Shown here: positions 11,601 through 24,440 of the stretch, in pieces
Position numbering within the stretch: position 1 is the stretch's first letter
Layout: each line of letters starts with the position of its first letter
NCBI GenBank assembly: GCA_027625915.1
Contig: JANTQA010000026.1
Location: forward strand, 4,774,001 to 4,838,000
Direction: 5' to 3'
DNA: 64,000 nucleotides
Source of the DNA: Anaeramoeba flamelloides
Taxonomy: Eukaryota > Metamonada > Anaeramoebidae
Notes under the pieces: model-generated
Told to the model about the DNA's origin: nothing
The model's input: only the letters and a program-made list of their open reading frames with translations
Database searches by the model: none
Translations under genes and position numbers: made by a program

Positions 11601-14142
11601 CAATTAATCAATTACAATTTAGTTTTATGATATCAAATTAAAAATTTGTCATCATCAACAAAAAACTCTAACCCAGCCATATAATAAATTAATTTTTTTT
11701 TTCTCTTTGTTTTGGCATAACTGATAAATTTAACCACCTTAGATTTTAAAAACCACAAATACCCATCAAATAGATTTTCTGTGAATGGTGTTCACTGTTT
11801 TTTTGTGGCAAATCATGTAATTTGAAAAAGAAATTATTTTCAAAAATCGTTTATAGTAATCTTCTGATCTTCTCTCAAATAGATTTTGTAATGGCTCATT
11901 GGTCTTTAAAATGTGCTTTTACCCTTTTTTATTTAACATGTCTTGTCTAGATAAAAAACACCTTTTGGAGGTTGGTCTATTCATGAATTTTTGAAATTAA
12001 AACCCCAATCACTAAAATGGATTGACTCAAATTATACATCAACATAATTAAAAGTTATGTACATAACAACTTTTTATATCATTTTCCCATATTTACGAAA
12101 CCTATTTGTTGAATTTTTTATCTTTTATTTTTAAAAACAATAATCAATTTTTTATAAGTTAAAAGATCCTTGAATAGTTATTTTAAATTGATTTCAAATT
12201 TATTTTTAGATGATTCAAATAATTTAATTTCTAACAGGTATTTTTTTTGAACTCTTCTAATAATGGGTTACATTGAAAAATTAAAAATATTTTGTTTAAT
12301 AAATTTTCTAGCAAATCTTTTCTTTTTATTTTTTTCCAAATAATACAGTAATTGGTCTTTTCAAACAACACGCTTAGGAAAAAATTTTTTCAAAAAAAAA
12401 TATAGAAATTTGCTAACTTTGAACTTTTTAATAACAAACCTTTATTGGTTAATAATAGATCTTTGATCAACAATTATTTTTAAAGATATTTTACAATACA
12501 AGTTGAAAAACCCAATTTTACAGGTTCTATTAAAAATTTTTTCGAATTTAATAGTTTAACAATTTGAAATTTTTTTTTCTGAAAATTAAGGTGTTGTTTT
12601 ATTATTTTTCACAAGCATTTTAAATTTAATAAATATATTTTAGATAGGAACCAATTATTTTGATTACTAAAGAATTTTCTTGATTTAAATTATAAAAATT
12701 ATTTGATTTTTGATTTCCCGTTACTGTTGAGAGAAAAATGTTGGACACAGAAAAATGGTTGGACAGCATTTTTAATTGGGAACATTACTGAAAATGATTT
12801 TTAATTTCAATCGTTTGTGAAATAACTAAAGAAAATAACAATAATCTACTTATTAGAATAACGATTAATGTAATTCTACTTTTTCAAAACCTTATCTCTT
12901 ATAATCTAAATCAAGTTTAAAAATTACCATTTTCAGAATTAATAGTAAACTTTACTAAAACTTGGATTTTTGTTAAAATTGCATGATCTACTTTAATTAT
13001 CAACCATTCAAATGAGTATTCTACACAAACCACATTTTAATGAACTTGTAACACCTTTAAACCTGGATTTATATAAAAGTCACCTAGTTATCAATAGGAT
13101 TTGATTTTCAATTTCAGTAATGTTCCCAATTAAAAATGGTGTCCAACCATTTTTCTGTGTCCAACATTTTTCTCTTAACAGTTAGGTTTTTTTTAATTTT
13201 TGAAATAAACAGAAAATTTAATAAATTTTCGGTTTATTTCAAAAAGTAAAAAAAACCTAGACACTTGGCGGACACTCTCGTTAGATTTTCCAGAATTTAA
13301 AAGAATTGAAAAAAATCTTTGATTTTTCTCTATTCTTTTAAATTTTGGAAAATCGAGGAACTTGAAGGCACTCTACGGCACTCTACGACACTACATGGAA
13401 TTACACAACATTGTGTTTGTTTCTATAAAAGATTTAAAACACATTTTCTCAGTTTAAATAAAAATCAACGGTTTAACAATTTTTTAATCGATTAGAAACA
13501 AGTTTTCATTATTTCTACTTTTTCTTTCTTTTTTTTTTTTTGTGGTATGCAATCCACATTCAAAAAACCCTCATAATTATAAGATTTTGGATCACAAATA
13601 TAAAAAAATGTTGAAATATTTTCAGAAATTTAGAATTTTGCTTATATAATTATTTAATATGAATTCTTTGTATTAATTAAACAAAGATATTGTTACATAT
13701 TTAAATCAGCGATTTTTATCTACAAAAAAAAAAAAAAAATTCATTTTAAATGAAGAAAAATTCACAAGAATCCAAAAATATTTATTTTTGATTTTTTAAT
13801 TTACAATCATTTTTTCAATTAATTTTTTTTTCTTTTTTCTCAAATATTATTTTTTATTAACACTATTCTATCATTCACAATAAAATTTCATCCGACGAAA
13901 AAATTTTCAAATTATTTAATGATAATATATTTATTGTATAGGAAATGATGGGAATTATGGCTGAAGAAAGAAATGGATCAGTTCTAGGTATGGATCAAAG
14001 ATATTGTATTGATAATGGAGCAATGATAGCATACACGGGTATTTTACAAGCAAAGAGTGGGTCCACTTTTAAACTTGAGGAAACGATTGTAACACAACGG
14101 TTTAGAACTGATGAAGTTGATGTAACATGGAGAAAAAATTAA
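8631..14142 (+). CDS. OSGEP: Kae1/OSGEP, tRNA N6-threonylcarbamoyladenosine synthase subunit, 4 exons
   Basis: Exons are 8631-8871, 9031-9126, 9262-9737 and 13942-14142 (stop included), with donors GTAAAA, GTAAGG and GTAAAT. Spliced length is 337 residues; human OSGEP has 335. The start [16 protein letters not shown] was chosen over the upstream in-frame ATG because Kae1 proteins begin almost exactly here. Visible signatures are [17 protein letters not shown], the metal-binding HCVAH motif (built across the exon 2/3 junction), [47 protein letters not shown] and CIDNGAMIA. Kae1 is the catalytic subunit of the KEOPS complex, which transfers the threonylcarbamoyl group to A37 of ANN-decoding tRNAs in the cytosol. 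Every expected motif is present, so the gene looks functional. The last intron is 4.2 kb and full of repeats and mobile DNA. Confidence 0.96.
12400..12723 (+). repeat. dispersed repeat family E, copy 1
   Basis: Aligns with 48360-48697 in the same orientation, ending in TTTGATTTcCCGTTA in both. Shared words include ACAATTTACGTTGAAA-type text, TTTAACAGTTTAA, AAGCATTTTAAAT and CAATTATTTTGATTACTAAAGAATT-like sequence. In this copy a TIR element follows the TTA; in the other copy the foldback module follows directly. Confidence 0.7.
12724..13181. mobile_element. 458-bp non-autonomous DNA transposon (MITE-like) with about 70-bp TIRs
   Basis: The left end CTGTTGAGAGAAAAATG and the right end (reverse complement CTGTTAAGAGAAAAATG) continue as near-identical terminal inverted repeats for about 70 bp, through TTGGACACAGAAAAATGG and AATTGGGAACATTACTG, with two or so mismatches. 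TTA flanks both sides (12721-12723 and 13182-13184), a target duplication of TTA or TA. The interior is about 320 bp, AT-rich and non-coding. The high arm identity suggests a fairly recent insertion. A paralogous sequence at 48691-48705 lacks the insert. The transposase family is unknown; a TA-containing target would fit Tc1/mariner-type elements. Confidence 0.9.
13182..13405 (+). repeat. foldback module field with 10-bp tandem motif
   Basis: Begins TTAGGTTTTTTTTAATTTTTG and forms a palindrome closing at AAAAAAAACCTAG near 13258, with GAAATAAACAGAAAATTT and its complement as inner arms. A second palindrome follows (CCAGAATTTAAAAGAATTG near 13290, complement CTATTCTTTTAAATTTTGG near 13330). 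Then come GGCACTCTACGGCACTCTACG repeats near 13366-13390. It is the same module set as 25001-26365, 43762-44150, 44520-44768 and 48695-48900. Confidence 0.8.
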
Positions 14143-17100
14143 ATGAAGAAAATGCTTCAGAAATAATCTTGGTAATCAATTTAAATTATTAATAGTGTAT
14201 CTAAAACAAAGAAATATATTTTTTTGAATTGAATTTTTTGTTCACAAAATATTTGAAAATATTATTTTTTTGTGTTTGAGGCTCGTGATTTAAGAATTAG
14301 GATTCTTGCAAACTATAAGAACACCACAGCTTGATTCCAATCATGATCACTATATTTTTTTTTACTAAAATTATTTTCTTGTGAAAAAAATAAATCTTGA
14401 AAATAAATTTAATGATTCTTATTCAATGGAAATAAAATCCTTTTCACATTCATGTAAGGTATTAAAATTACTAATTCAGATTCATAATGAAATTTTAAAA
14501 TTTTTAATTTTTTGAACAAATACTTTTTTTTAACGCTTTATTTTTTTTATTTTTACATTTATAGAAGTAAATTACAATAATTAGAGGATTAATTACAACG
14601 TGTAATAAAACTTTCGATCAAAACAAAAATTCAAAATTTTCAACACAGCTAAAACAGTTTAACTAATAACCATACTACAATATCATTCAAATTGGAAATA
14701 ATTTTGTTTTTTGAAAAATATGAAAATCATTTTTACATCTTTTTATTTTGTTTTCATTTCATTTTGTGAATTACGTAACGTTGTTTCGGTAGATCAAAAA
14801 TTTTTTTATAAAAGATTGATATTAGGTTAAAGTTGAGTTCTTCAAAATGAAAAAACTCAAATAAAATTAGTTGATTGGTATCTAACATTTGATCGATCAA
14901 TATTCCTAATAGAATTTAAACAAATTTATCAATGTTTTTTTTGTTTTGTATATATGCCAAAAATTGTTAACACACAGATAATTTATTAGTATTGATAATT
15001 ATTTATTGATTTTGAATATTGTAATTTATAAATAATTGTTAAAAAATGAAAATTAGTGAATCGGTTCTGATTTGGTATTTCACTTAGAATTGATTAAATT
15101 AGTTTTTTTTTGTTAAAAATTGAATTTTTGTTTGTTAAAAATTTTGAATTGGGGTTTAATAAGTAATATTTTGTTTATTTTTTAACACGAAACTCTTTTT
15201 CAGTCAAAGAGGCCCAGTTTTATAGAATAAATAGAACATATTCTATGTATTTAATTCATTAGTCTTCTCAAAATAAATTTACAATTTTTAAATCAGATCA
15301 ATTTTTCTAATTTCTTTAAATTTTTTGTTTTTTGATTTATGATTTTGTGTTTTTTTTTGCATGTTTTTTTTTTTTTTTTTTTTTTCTTTTCTTTTTTTTT
15401 TTTTTTTAAAAGTTAATTAGAAAAAAAAAATGTTTGGAACTCCAAATTAACATAAAGAAAATTAAGTTTTTATTTTCCTTGAAAATTCATATATTAAAAA
15501 TCTTATTGTCAATAATTTTATTTTGCAAAGAAATACAAAAAAATTATTTTTTTTTTGGTCAAGAAGAAAAAAATTCCAGTATCTCTAAAAGGGGGTATAA
15601 GCCAAATTTCAAAATTAGGGACAATCTTTTTTATTATTATTTTTTTCAATTTTCATTTTTCTTTCAAAAAATAAAATGAACACACTATATTTTTATTTAT
15701 TAATCTATATTGGTTATTATCTCGAAAAACATTAGTAAAATACATTATTATTCAAAAAAAAAAAAAAAAACAATTAAACAAATTTTTTTCTGATAAAAAA
15801 TCTTTTCCTATTTTTGAAATTTGGCTTACAAAAATAAACTTTAAAAACATAATCACTTAGTTTTTAAATATCTAAAATTAAAAATCTACTTAAATTCAAT
15901 AAAATACAATAATTATCTTTAACTTTAAAAAAAAAATAATTTTTTGACCAATAGAAATTTTTAAATCAATTTTTTCTTATTATTTATTAAAAAAATATGA
16001 GATTAACAAAGAAATGGATAAATTAAAAATTCTTCAAAAATAGTTTTTAAAAACCTGGATTATTTAAATTGGTACCTAAATAAATGCTTTTTAATAAGAT
16101 TAATTGTAATCGATAATTAATAATCTAATGTTAATTATTTCTGGGTCTTATTAGCACCCCAAAGATTAAATACATCAAATAGGATTTACTATTTATAATC
16201 CAATTTTTTAAGATTTTCAAACAAATAGAACTAATCAAAATTACTAAAACTAATGAAAAAAAAAAAATAATAATAATAGATATTCCCTTAATAACAGATT
16301 TTAGTACTAATTGTTTTTTTTTTATATACTCTAACATTTCGAAAAGAATATTGACAAATCTTTTTAATTTCAAGGAATTTAATAAACATTTTTGACTAAA
16401 ATAAATGCTCATTTTTTTCTGTACTCGAGGATTTAATATTTAGTTGTTTTTTATTATATTTTTAAAAATTAAGATAATATTTTCAATTTTTTTTGTTAAT
16501 GAAAGCTCTCCTGAATTACTTAAAGTGAGATTTTTTCAAAAATAAAAATCATTTTGCAAATTTTTCTGTTTATTGTTAATCAAAAATCCAAACAAAATAA
16601 GAAACAGATCTTTTATCTGAAAAATTTATATGAAAAATGAATTCTTTTAAAAATGCTTTTTCATTTTTCATAGTTTATAAATGAAGTTACCGATAGTGAT
16701 TTCATTATATCCTTGTGGAAAGAATTCCTTCATTACTTCTGACTAAAAAAAATAAATAAGAGTTCCTAGTCCCTTAAATCAATAAATATTCTTATTATCC
16801 AAATGTTGATCTTTTTGGAATAAAATTCTTCGTTATTAGATTGGAATTTTTGTAGAGCAAAGTTAAACCAAGAATAATTGAATAGTTGTCCAATTTTCAT
16901 TTAATGTCATTGATTAAAAATCTTATTTTTTCTCTTCTAACAATCCCAACCAGTTTTACTTTAATATGAAAGAAATTTTTTTCATGAATAGACTTTATCT
17001 TATCTAGATAACAATTTCAAGAAACTGACCATTATATAATACTTTACAACAAGTTATTTTCAAAGTAACTTGTTTCATTTTTTCATTCTTCTTAATCTCT

Positions 17101-17185
17101 TTAGTTTTGAAAAAACTATTGATCCTAAAAAAAGAACTCATCCTGACAAAACAAAAACAAAAACAAAAACAAAAAAAGCGATAAA
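14143..17185. other. intergenic region between Kae1 and the TSET subunit
   Basis: AT-rich, with a family B repeat at 14640-15165 and long poly-T around 15361-15406. A minus-strand frame at 16131-16412 (93 codons) encodes a helix-rich sequence with one strongly hydrophobic stretch (GISIIIIFFFSLVLVILIS). It may be a small membrane protein or a chance AT-rich frame. I see no other gene. Confidence 0.5.
14640..15165 (+). repeat. dispersed repeat family B, copy 2
   Basis: Shares with 2815-3335 and 55005-55565, in order, ACAGTTTAA, AACTCAAATAAAATTAG, TATCTAACATTTGAT, ATCAATATTCCTAATAGAAT, a poly-T/GTTTTG block, ATTGTAATTTATAAATAA and TTTGGTATTTC. It lies just downstream of Kae1. Confidence 0.7.
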
Positions 17186-18656
17186 ATGAATACGTCACAA
17201 AGGCTTGTGCTTCTTACCCCATTAAAATTTGGATCTTTTACTGTTCATCCAACTTTACCATTTTTAGCCTTATTAACTGAACAGTATGAAATACTGATCT
17301 GGAATTATAATTTGGGAAGAAAGGAAAAAATTATTAGTCTTCAGCCTTACCTCAAAAGCAATCAAAATTCAAAAACAAAGTTCGAAGAAGGTGTGTGCTC
17401 GTTGCAATTTTATGATCAAACCACAAACACTGCTTTTGATTATGTGTATCAAATTAAACGCAACACCAACAACAATTTCCAAGAGCATGGCAACAACCAA
17501 AAAGAGCAGATGTTGGTGTTGGTCTTAAATAACGAAATTTATCTTTGGTATTTGAATAGAAGCAACATGATAGTCAAATTCAAGACAAAGGTCTTTTTAA
17601 AGAAATCCAAAATTACTTGTGTTGAGATTTTGCAATTTTTGCCTTTAATATATATTGGGACAAACAACGGAGAATTAATCCTTTTTAATTTTTTAACAAA
17701 CAGATCTCGATCAATCATGGCACCTTCAGCAAAGCCAATAATTTCTTTAAAAATGATTTTATTGAAGCAAATTATTCAAAAGCAAATAACATTAAGGGAA
17801 AAAAAGGAAATGGAAAGACGAAAAGTCAAGTCAGAAAAAGATCAGGAACAACAAATACAAAAACAAAAACAAAAAGACAAACAATTCCAATCATTAAATA
17901 ATTCTTCAATGCTCAACACCCATAATAGAATTAATCGGCTTGGAAATAATAATCAAAATTTAAAACCAAATCCAAATCCAAATCAAAACAAACTTAACCC
18001 TAGTGGCCGAAAGAAAACGATCAACTTAAGAACAAAGGTGTTTGCAATCGTTGTAGCCAAGGGTGATGGTGAGGTAACGTTGTTACCGATATTAGAATCC
18101 AATTTTCCAAAAGTGAAAATCCAACACCAGGGTTCAAAAGAGGTATACCGTTTAGCCTATTCCACCAAAATCCAATGCCTTTTTCTCATTTATGCTGATA
18201 AGTCAACAGCATTAATTTCTATTAGTGAAAGGTTCAAAATTCAAATTTTAGCTGAAATGCGGCCAAAATATGATCTCTTTGATGTGCTACCAACAACAAA
18301 ACCAGATAATTCATTTCTAGTTTCTGATCAAAACGGTGTTTTGTATCACTACACCCTTGCAATTAATAATTCTTTTTCAATTGTTAAAATTTGTAATTTG
18401 TATTCTTTATTTTCAATATCAAAAAAATCAAAGGCATTACTTGTAAATGAAAAAAATAATAAAATTAAATTATTTTCAATCTCAATGAACTTTATTGATC
18501 CGGATACTAAATTTTTTTGTACAAATTTAGGTATTGGATCAATTACTTGGAAATATCCTTTCCTCGGCCAAACCACCACTTTAAATAGAATAAATTTAAC
18601 AAACAGCAACAGCAACAGTAACAACAATGATAATAACAATAACATTAATAATAATA

Positions 18657-18687
<31 letters not shown>

Positions 18688-20725
18688 TAATTTGAATCAA
18701 ATAAATCATAAAATTATTAAACAAAATTATTTATTATGGAAATCAAAAAAACAAATTTTTGAGATTAAACTTGAAAATATATTATTATATTTTAAAAAAA
18801 TTAAAAAAATTCAATTTCACATTTCAAACATCAAGAAATTTTCAAAAGAAAAAATTCAATTAAAAAATTTTGATAATAATTATTCTATTACGTCCAGTAG
18901 CTGCGGCAATTATTTTTCACTTTTTTGGAAGGTATTAAAAATTGTTGAAATTTATAACTTTCAATCAAATAAATGTATTTTAAAAAAAAAATGTGAATCT
19001 TTTATTTGGAATACAAATAATGATGGCTGCCAATTTGCTTTGTTATTAAATCAAAACGATGATGAAGAGAGTATAAGTATCAATGAAAGTGAAGAAAATA
19101 ATAGAAATGAAAAGGGGGGTATTAAAAAAACGAAAAAGAAAAAGAAAAGGAAACAAAATCAAAAAACAACAACAAAAACAGCAACAAAAAAATGTTATAA
19201 AATGGTTATCCAATATATTTCTTCAGAAAATAAAATATCAAACCCAATAACATTTCCAATTCCTACAAATCAAAAAATTGAAAAAATATTTGGTGGCAAA
19301 TTTCTTGGAATACAATTTGGTATCAATATAAAAAGCAACCAAAATGAGGATCAAAAATTAAATAATTTCCAACTCTATAACTGGGATACTTTAAAACCGA
19401 TCTCTTCTTTCTTGAAGGCACCTGTGGAAATAAATTACAATTCCACTGGTGAATTTGTTTGGTTCAAATATTTAAAAGATTATAGTGTTCTTTTACAAAT
19501 TGCACACAATTTCCAAATAATAAAATCTTTCCATTTTATTATTAATTCTGTTTTTTGGTATAATCTAACTTTATTTGTTATAACCCCATCTTCAATAATT
19601 TCCCTTTTCCCGCATGACACCGATTTTCAACAAATCACTATTGCAACCTTTGATGTTTTTACCTCTCCCTCATCATCCAATTCACATAGTTGGAAAACGC
19701 ATTATTCGCAATCTTCTTCAATTTCCTCATCAACAAACTTATCACCATCACCGTCTTCAGCTTCCTTATCATCCACGTTTTCGTCAACAGTGCATTCTTT
19801 GTCAAAATCATTATCAATAATGACCGCACCATTTTCAATAAAAAACCATTTTTTAAATAACTTTTATAATCTATTTACTCTCAATATCCAACGCCCCATT
19901 GGCCAATTAAAAATAATTGGCATAATAACAGATAGGTTGTTGATTGTTGATCAACAAATGCAATTGCATATTTTACGGTTATATTCGCCAATTCTTAAAT
20001 TCATGATGCTAATTCAAGCAAATAATCCCAAACAGGCAATTAAGTGGATTTCCTTTATTAATACAAAGTATTATCATACCATTGCCAAAATATTGACAGA
20101 TAGAGGATTTATTGAATATGCTCTTTCAATACCAGATCTTTCACCTTCTTATAAAATTAAAATTTGTTATAAATATAAGCAATTTAATATTGGATATAAA
20201 ATATTAAAATCAATAACAGTTTCTGATTACAATTTAAAACTTTCCAAACGTATAATCAAATTTGCAAATAAATTAATAAAGTTTTCAGTTAATTTAAATA
20301 AAAATTTTTTCCATATAAATAATAATTTTGAAAATCAAGAAAATATTCAAAATGATGAGGATACAAATAAAGACCGAACGGGGGTTAAATATACCATTGG
20401 AAATGATAATGAGAAAATAAATGTACAATTGAAAAATAATTTAATAATAATCGAACATGCGTTTTGGAAAGCAGTTAAAATGAACCCAAAGTATGCCTCA
20501 AATCTTGGGATATTTTATTATCAATCAAATCAAAAGAATAAATTATTGCAATTTATTAAATGGTGTCAAGTCATGGACAATGAACAATATATTACAATAA
20601 ATGTCTTGGTTAATAAAGATAAAAATGTAAAAAATAATATTCCTCATAATTTTTTCTTAAATTCCAAATCTGATAAATTTACAAAGATTTATGGGGTTAC
20701 TGAATTTGAATTTATAAATAATTAA
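17186..20725 (+). CDS. TSET coat complex subunit, TTRAY2/TWD40-2-like, 1179 aa, single exon
   Basis: Beta-propeller N-terminus and alpha-solenoid C-terminus, laid out like beta-prime/alpha-COP. Stretches align along the whole length with plant TWD40-2 as I remember it: VHPTLPFLAL...ILIWNYN near 20-45, SLQFYDQ near 72, SSSCGNYFSLFW near 565, FQLYNWDTLKPI near 730, VFWYNLTLFVITPSSI near 785, and RPIGQLKIIGIITDRLLIVD then AIKWISF...DRGFIEYAL near 910-990. Low-complexity inserts lie at roughly 195-275 (Q/N/K) and 475-510 (Asn-rich). TSET is a heterohexamer related to COPI and AP complexes that works at the plasma membrane or endosomes in plants and Dictyostelium; animals and fungi have lost it. 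The stop is TAA and no intron is needed. TTRAY1 is the alternative, but the match to TWD40-2 looks better. Confidence 0.82.
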
Positions 20726-23121
20726 CTTTGCTAATTTATTTTATTTTATTTTATTTTTCTTAATGGATCAGTAGCCCTTATTTATTTTTTTTCCCAAAGG
20801 GTAATAGAGTAATTATTTGACCAAGATTCTAGTACACTTGATAAAAAAAAATTATCAACTTTAGAGAATAATGAATTATCATTTTTAAAAAGTGTTAATT
20901 TTTTCCAATTGAATTTTCAGTAAAAAAGATCTGTTCCTTTTTGTTTAGATTTTTTGATTTGAAAAATAAAAAGAAAAAATTGCAAAATCATTTTTATTTT
21001 GAGGAAATCTAACTTTTAGTAATTTCTGATAGTTTGTATTGACAAGTAATATTGTAAATTTAATCTTTTTTTAAAATTGAAAGAAAAATAAATTCAAATA
21101 TTAAGTCCTTGAAGATCAGAAAAAAGGCAATCTTTTATTTTTTTTTAACATTTTTTTAAATTTCTTGGAATTTAAAAGATTATGTTGTTTTTTTTTTTTT
21201 TCAATTATTAAGAGTATAAATAAAGAATTTTTATTAGTATTTAAATAAGTTATTTTAAATAATTTATTATTATTTTTTTTTTAATAATTTATAAATTTGA
21301 ATTTGTTTTAATGTTTTGAAAATATTTTAAAAAATTGTGAGTATAATAATAAAACCTATTAGTAACTTTTCGTTTTGGTAATTGTTGCAAACTCATCGAA
21401 AAAATTTAGATTGGGTTATTAATTCTGTATTAAAAATATTCAAATTACAATAATTATTTTCTTTTGTTTCAAGTTAAAATTTCCAGGTTTTAAAAAATAT
21501 TTCGTGAACTTTTTTAGTACAATGGTTTGAGTTTTTTCTCAGTCTTTTTTTTTTTTTTTGTTTAAACAAAAAAAATTGATTTTACAAAAATATTTGAATA
21601 AATAAATTCTATTTTTTCTCGTTTAAAATAATTATAGATTTTTTTTTTTAAGTTGATTTTTTATATTAGATTATTTGATAACTTTTTTGTTTCATTTTTA
21701 AAGTTTGTTTTTGTATACCCTTCCTTTACATATAATATCATTTCTTTTTTCGTTTAAGAAAAAAATATCTTTTTTTTGTTATAATTAGAGAAACATCTTG
21801 AATTTTAGCGTTTCAAAAACTGAAAAGTTATCAAATTATTAGAAAAAATAATTCATTTTTTTTCCCTGATATAGTTTCCTTTTAATGGAAAAGACAATCT
21901 AAAGAGAAAAGTTTAAGTTTTTACTTTTTAATGTTGGGGTACTGAAATATTACAGTGTATGCAACTTGAAAATCTAAAAGAAAAAGTAAATACAAAAAAT
22001 ATCAGAGGTTAAAAAAAATCAGATCAAAAAAAAAAAAAGAAAAACGAAAGAATAATAATTAAACAATGATCCGCCTTAATGAACCTTGGTTATCAATTAT
22101 CAAATTAAAACATATTAATCATAAGTATTGTGGTTGTGATTTTGGGTATTCTTGGTTTCAAGAAGTATTTTTATTTTTTTGTAATTTTTACCAATTGCTT
22201 CTTATAAACCCTTCTTAAATCTATTTCTTTTTTCTTTTTCTATTTTCCCTTTTTACTTTTTAATTTTTTGTTTTTTCATTTGAAACATAAAAGATTTTGG
22301 ATATGTTTTTCCATTGGGTAATCATATAATCTATGATTTTACACTCAAATAGTCTTTGGGGAAATTTAAGTCTCGGGGTATCTAGATTTTAATTTACACT
22401 TCTTCAATGATAATATTACCTTGAAAAATACAAATCCATTTCTAACAATAATATTTAAAGTCAATCCTAGATTTAAGTAATCGTTTTTTACTTGCTTTTT
22501 TTTGAGTTTCAAGGTAAAGTAAACTTTTTTTTTTTCATCTATAATAAATAAATTTTACTTTTTTTTTTAATGTTTTTTTTTTTTTAAAAAAAAAACATTA
22601 TTATCATTTCAAAATGATTTAAAAGTGTTTGGTTTGGTTTGGTTTTGTTTTATTATTGAAAATCATTTCAAAAATAAAAATTATCAGAAAGTAAAATAAT
22701 ATTTATAACTAAAAAAAAAATTCTTCTTTGTTTATTGGGGGTGGGTAAGAATATCGACAACTAACTTTGCTATTATTATTATTATTATTATTATACTTAT
22801 TTTTAACATTAGACTGGTTACATTAAAGAATTCCCAAAGTTATATTGTATTCATAATTATTAAAAGAAATAAAAAATATATTGTTTAATTAAAATAATTT
22901 TAAATTAATAATTTTATTAAATTTATATTTATTATATTTATTGGGTATTATTATTAAATATATAATTATGCTATATTTTTTTAATTTATATTTTTTTTCT
23001 GTGTTTTCTTCCGGGTTATTTACAAGAAAAAAAGGAATAACAAGAAAAGGTAAAAAATCAAAGGGAAATAAGATATATAATTTAGAAAATACAATAAAAT
23101 CGATATGCAAATGCAATTTTT
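20726..23121. other. intergenic, no confident gene
   Basis: Poly-T rich. A 50-codon frame at 22066-22218 (begins MIRLNEPW, contains KYCGCDFGYSWF) has more varied residues than the background and could be a small gene or exon fragment. A (TTA)n run is at about 22770-22796. Nothing else is supported. Confidence 0.45.
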
Positions 23122-23488
23122 TTATATAAATGTATTGATTTTTAAATTCCTTTTTTGACAGACGAAAAATTTTTTCGGAGAAATTAACAAATCATCAAAT
23201 AAAATCCAATTTTCTGTCCAAATTATACTTTCACGTTTTAAATTCCTATGTAATGATATCAAATGTTTGCTTTTCATCGGTATGTCGTGGGATTTTATTA
23301 GTTCCTTGTGGGGGCATAAATGTGATTTAATGACTTCTGACAATCCATAACATCCGTTTGTGTTTAGAGATAATTCATATCTTTTTGATCCCGTTTCCAA
23401 ATATAATACCGAATTGGTTGATTTAATTTCATTGTGGTCAATTTGATTCAGATAATAATTTAAAATTTTATCATAGGAATATGGGAAA
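23122..23488 (-). CDS. orphan 3' exon of an unrecognised gene
   Basis: An open frame on the minus strand runs from an acceptor-like TAATAAATAG at 23490-23489 to TAA at 23122, about 122 codons. It opens FPYSYDKILNYYLNQ and includes SVLYLETGSKRYELSLN, HLCPHKELIKSHD and RESIIWTENWILFDDLL. Residue use is varied and not AT-driven, so it is probably real coding sequence. There is no ATG near its 5' end, and one nucleotide remains before the first full codon, so upstream exons are expected between 23490 and about 26700. I could not identify them or the family. A pseudogene fragment is possible. Confidence 0.45.
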
Positions 23489-24248
23489 CTATTTATTATA
23501 ATTTAAATTATAAAAATAAATAAATAAATGAAATAATTAGAAAAGTTATTAAAATATAGAAAATAAATTAATTTAATTTTGATTTTGAAGTCAGAAAGTG
23601 TTTTTCTTTCTAATCGGTTATCAAATTTGCAATATATTTTTCATAAAAATTGTTCTAATTCCATTTCATTAAAAAAAAAAAAAATTAGCAAGCTAAAATT
23701 ATCACAAAATACTATAGTGAGTTAGAATTGTGTTTAAGATCTAAATACCTTCAATTTTTTTGTAAATATTTATTTAATAATCTTTTTGATTTTATATACA
23801 TCCATTTTCTAAAGGTCAGTATTTTTTTAAAACTTTTATCAGGTTTTCTATTTTAAAAAAGTTAAAACTTTCTCAGAATTAAAACTTTTTGAAAGTTTTC
23901 TATTTTAAATAAGGTGAGGACTCAACCTTTATGATTTTGCCAAAATTAAATCCTTTTTAAAGTTTTCTATTGTAATAAAGTGAGTGATCAGCCTTTAAAT
24001 GTGAGGAAGGGGTTGGAATGGAAAAGAAAATACCCACCTCATTAAAAGTTCCTAACTTTATTAAAACTTTATTTCTAGTTAAAGTTTTTAGTAAAAAAAA
24101 AGATTTCACTTTATAACAATATGAAACTTTCAACAAATATGAATTTTGACTAAAAAAAGTGCCCACTTTTTTAAAATAGCTATACTTTTTACCTTTTCCA
24201 AATTCCCTTTTTTCAGTTGTTTGCCCTTTCTCTCTTTCTTCTCTTTTT

Positions 24249-24440
24249 GTTTTTTTTTTAGGTGTTTGGGGGGGTAAAAAATCATTATAAGAATTGATTA
24301 TGGTTAGTTTATAGGAATTAATAAACTGGTTCTAATTAGATCTTAAAAAACTGGACTTAGCTCACATAACCGAAGTGAATGAATTCAACCAAAGCGAATT
24401 GAGTGGATCGAATCGGCATTTGCATACAATGAATCTAGTC
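24249..24440 (+). repeat. dispersed repeat family D, copy 1
   Basis: Appears inverted at 30530-30735: TTTTTTAGGTGTTTGGGGGGG here against CCCCCCCAAATACCTAAAAAA there, then AATCATTAT.AGAAT and a stretch rich in AACCGAAGTGAATGAATT-like words. Identity is moderate. No gene is seen. Confidence 0.5.

Larger units (their letters stand above)
9738..13941 (+). other. intron 3 of Kae1 (4.2 kb)
   Basis: It is bounded by CAA|GTAAAT and GTATAG|GAA. The conserved reading RLQ-EMMGIMA is restored exactly when it is removed. It holds family E repeat DNA, a 458-bp TIR element and a foldback module field. Two short open frames at 10747-11112 and 11407-11607 have no recognisable product and read like repeat-derived sequence. 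Confidence 0.9.
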
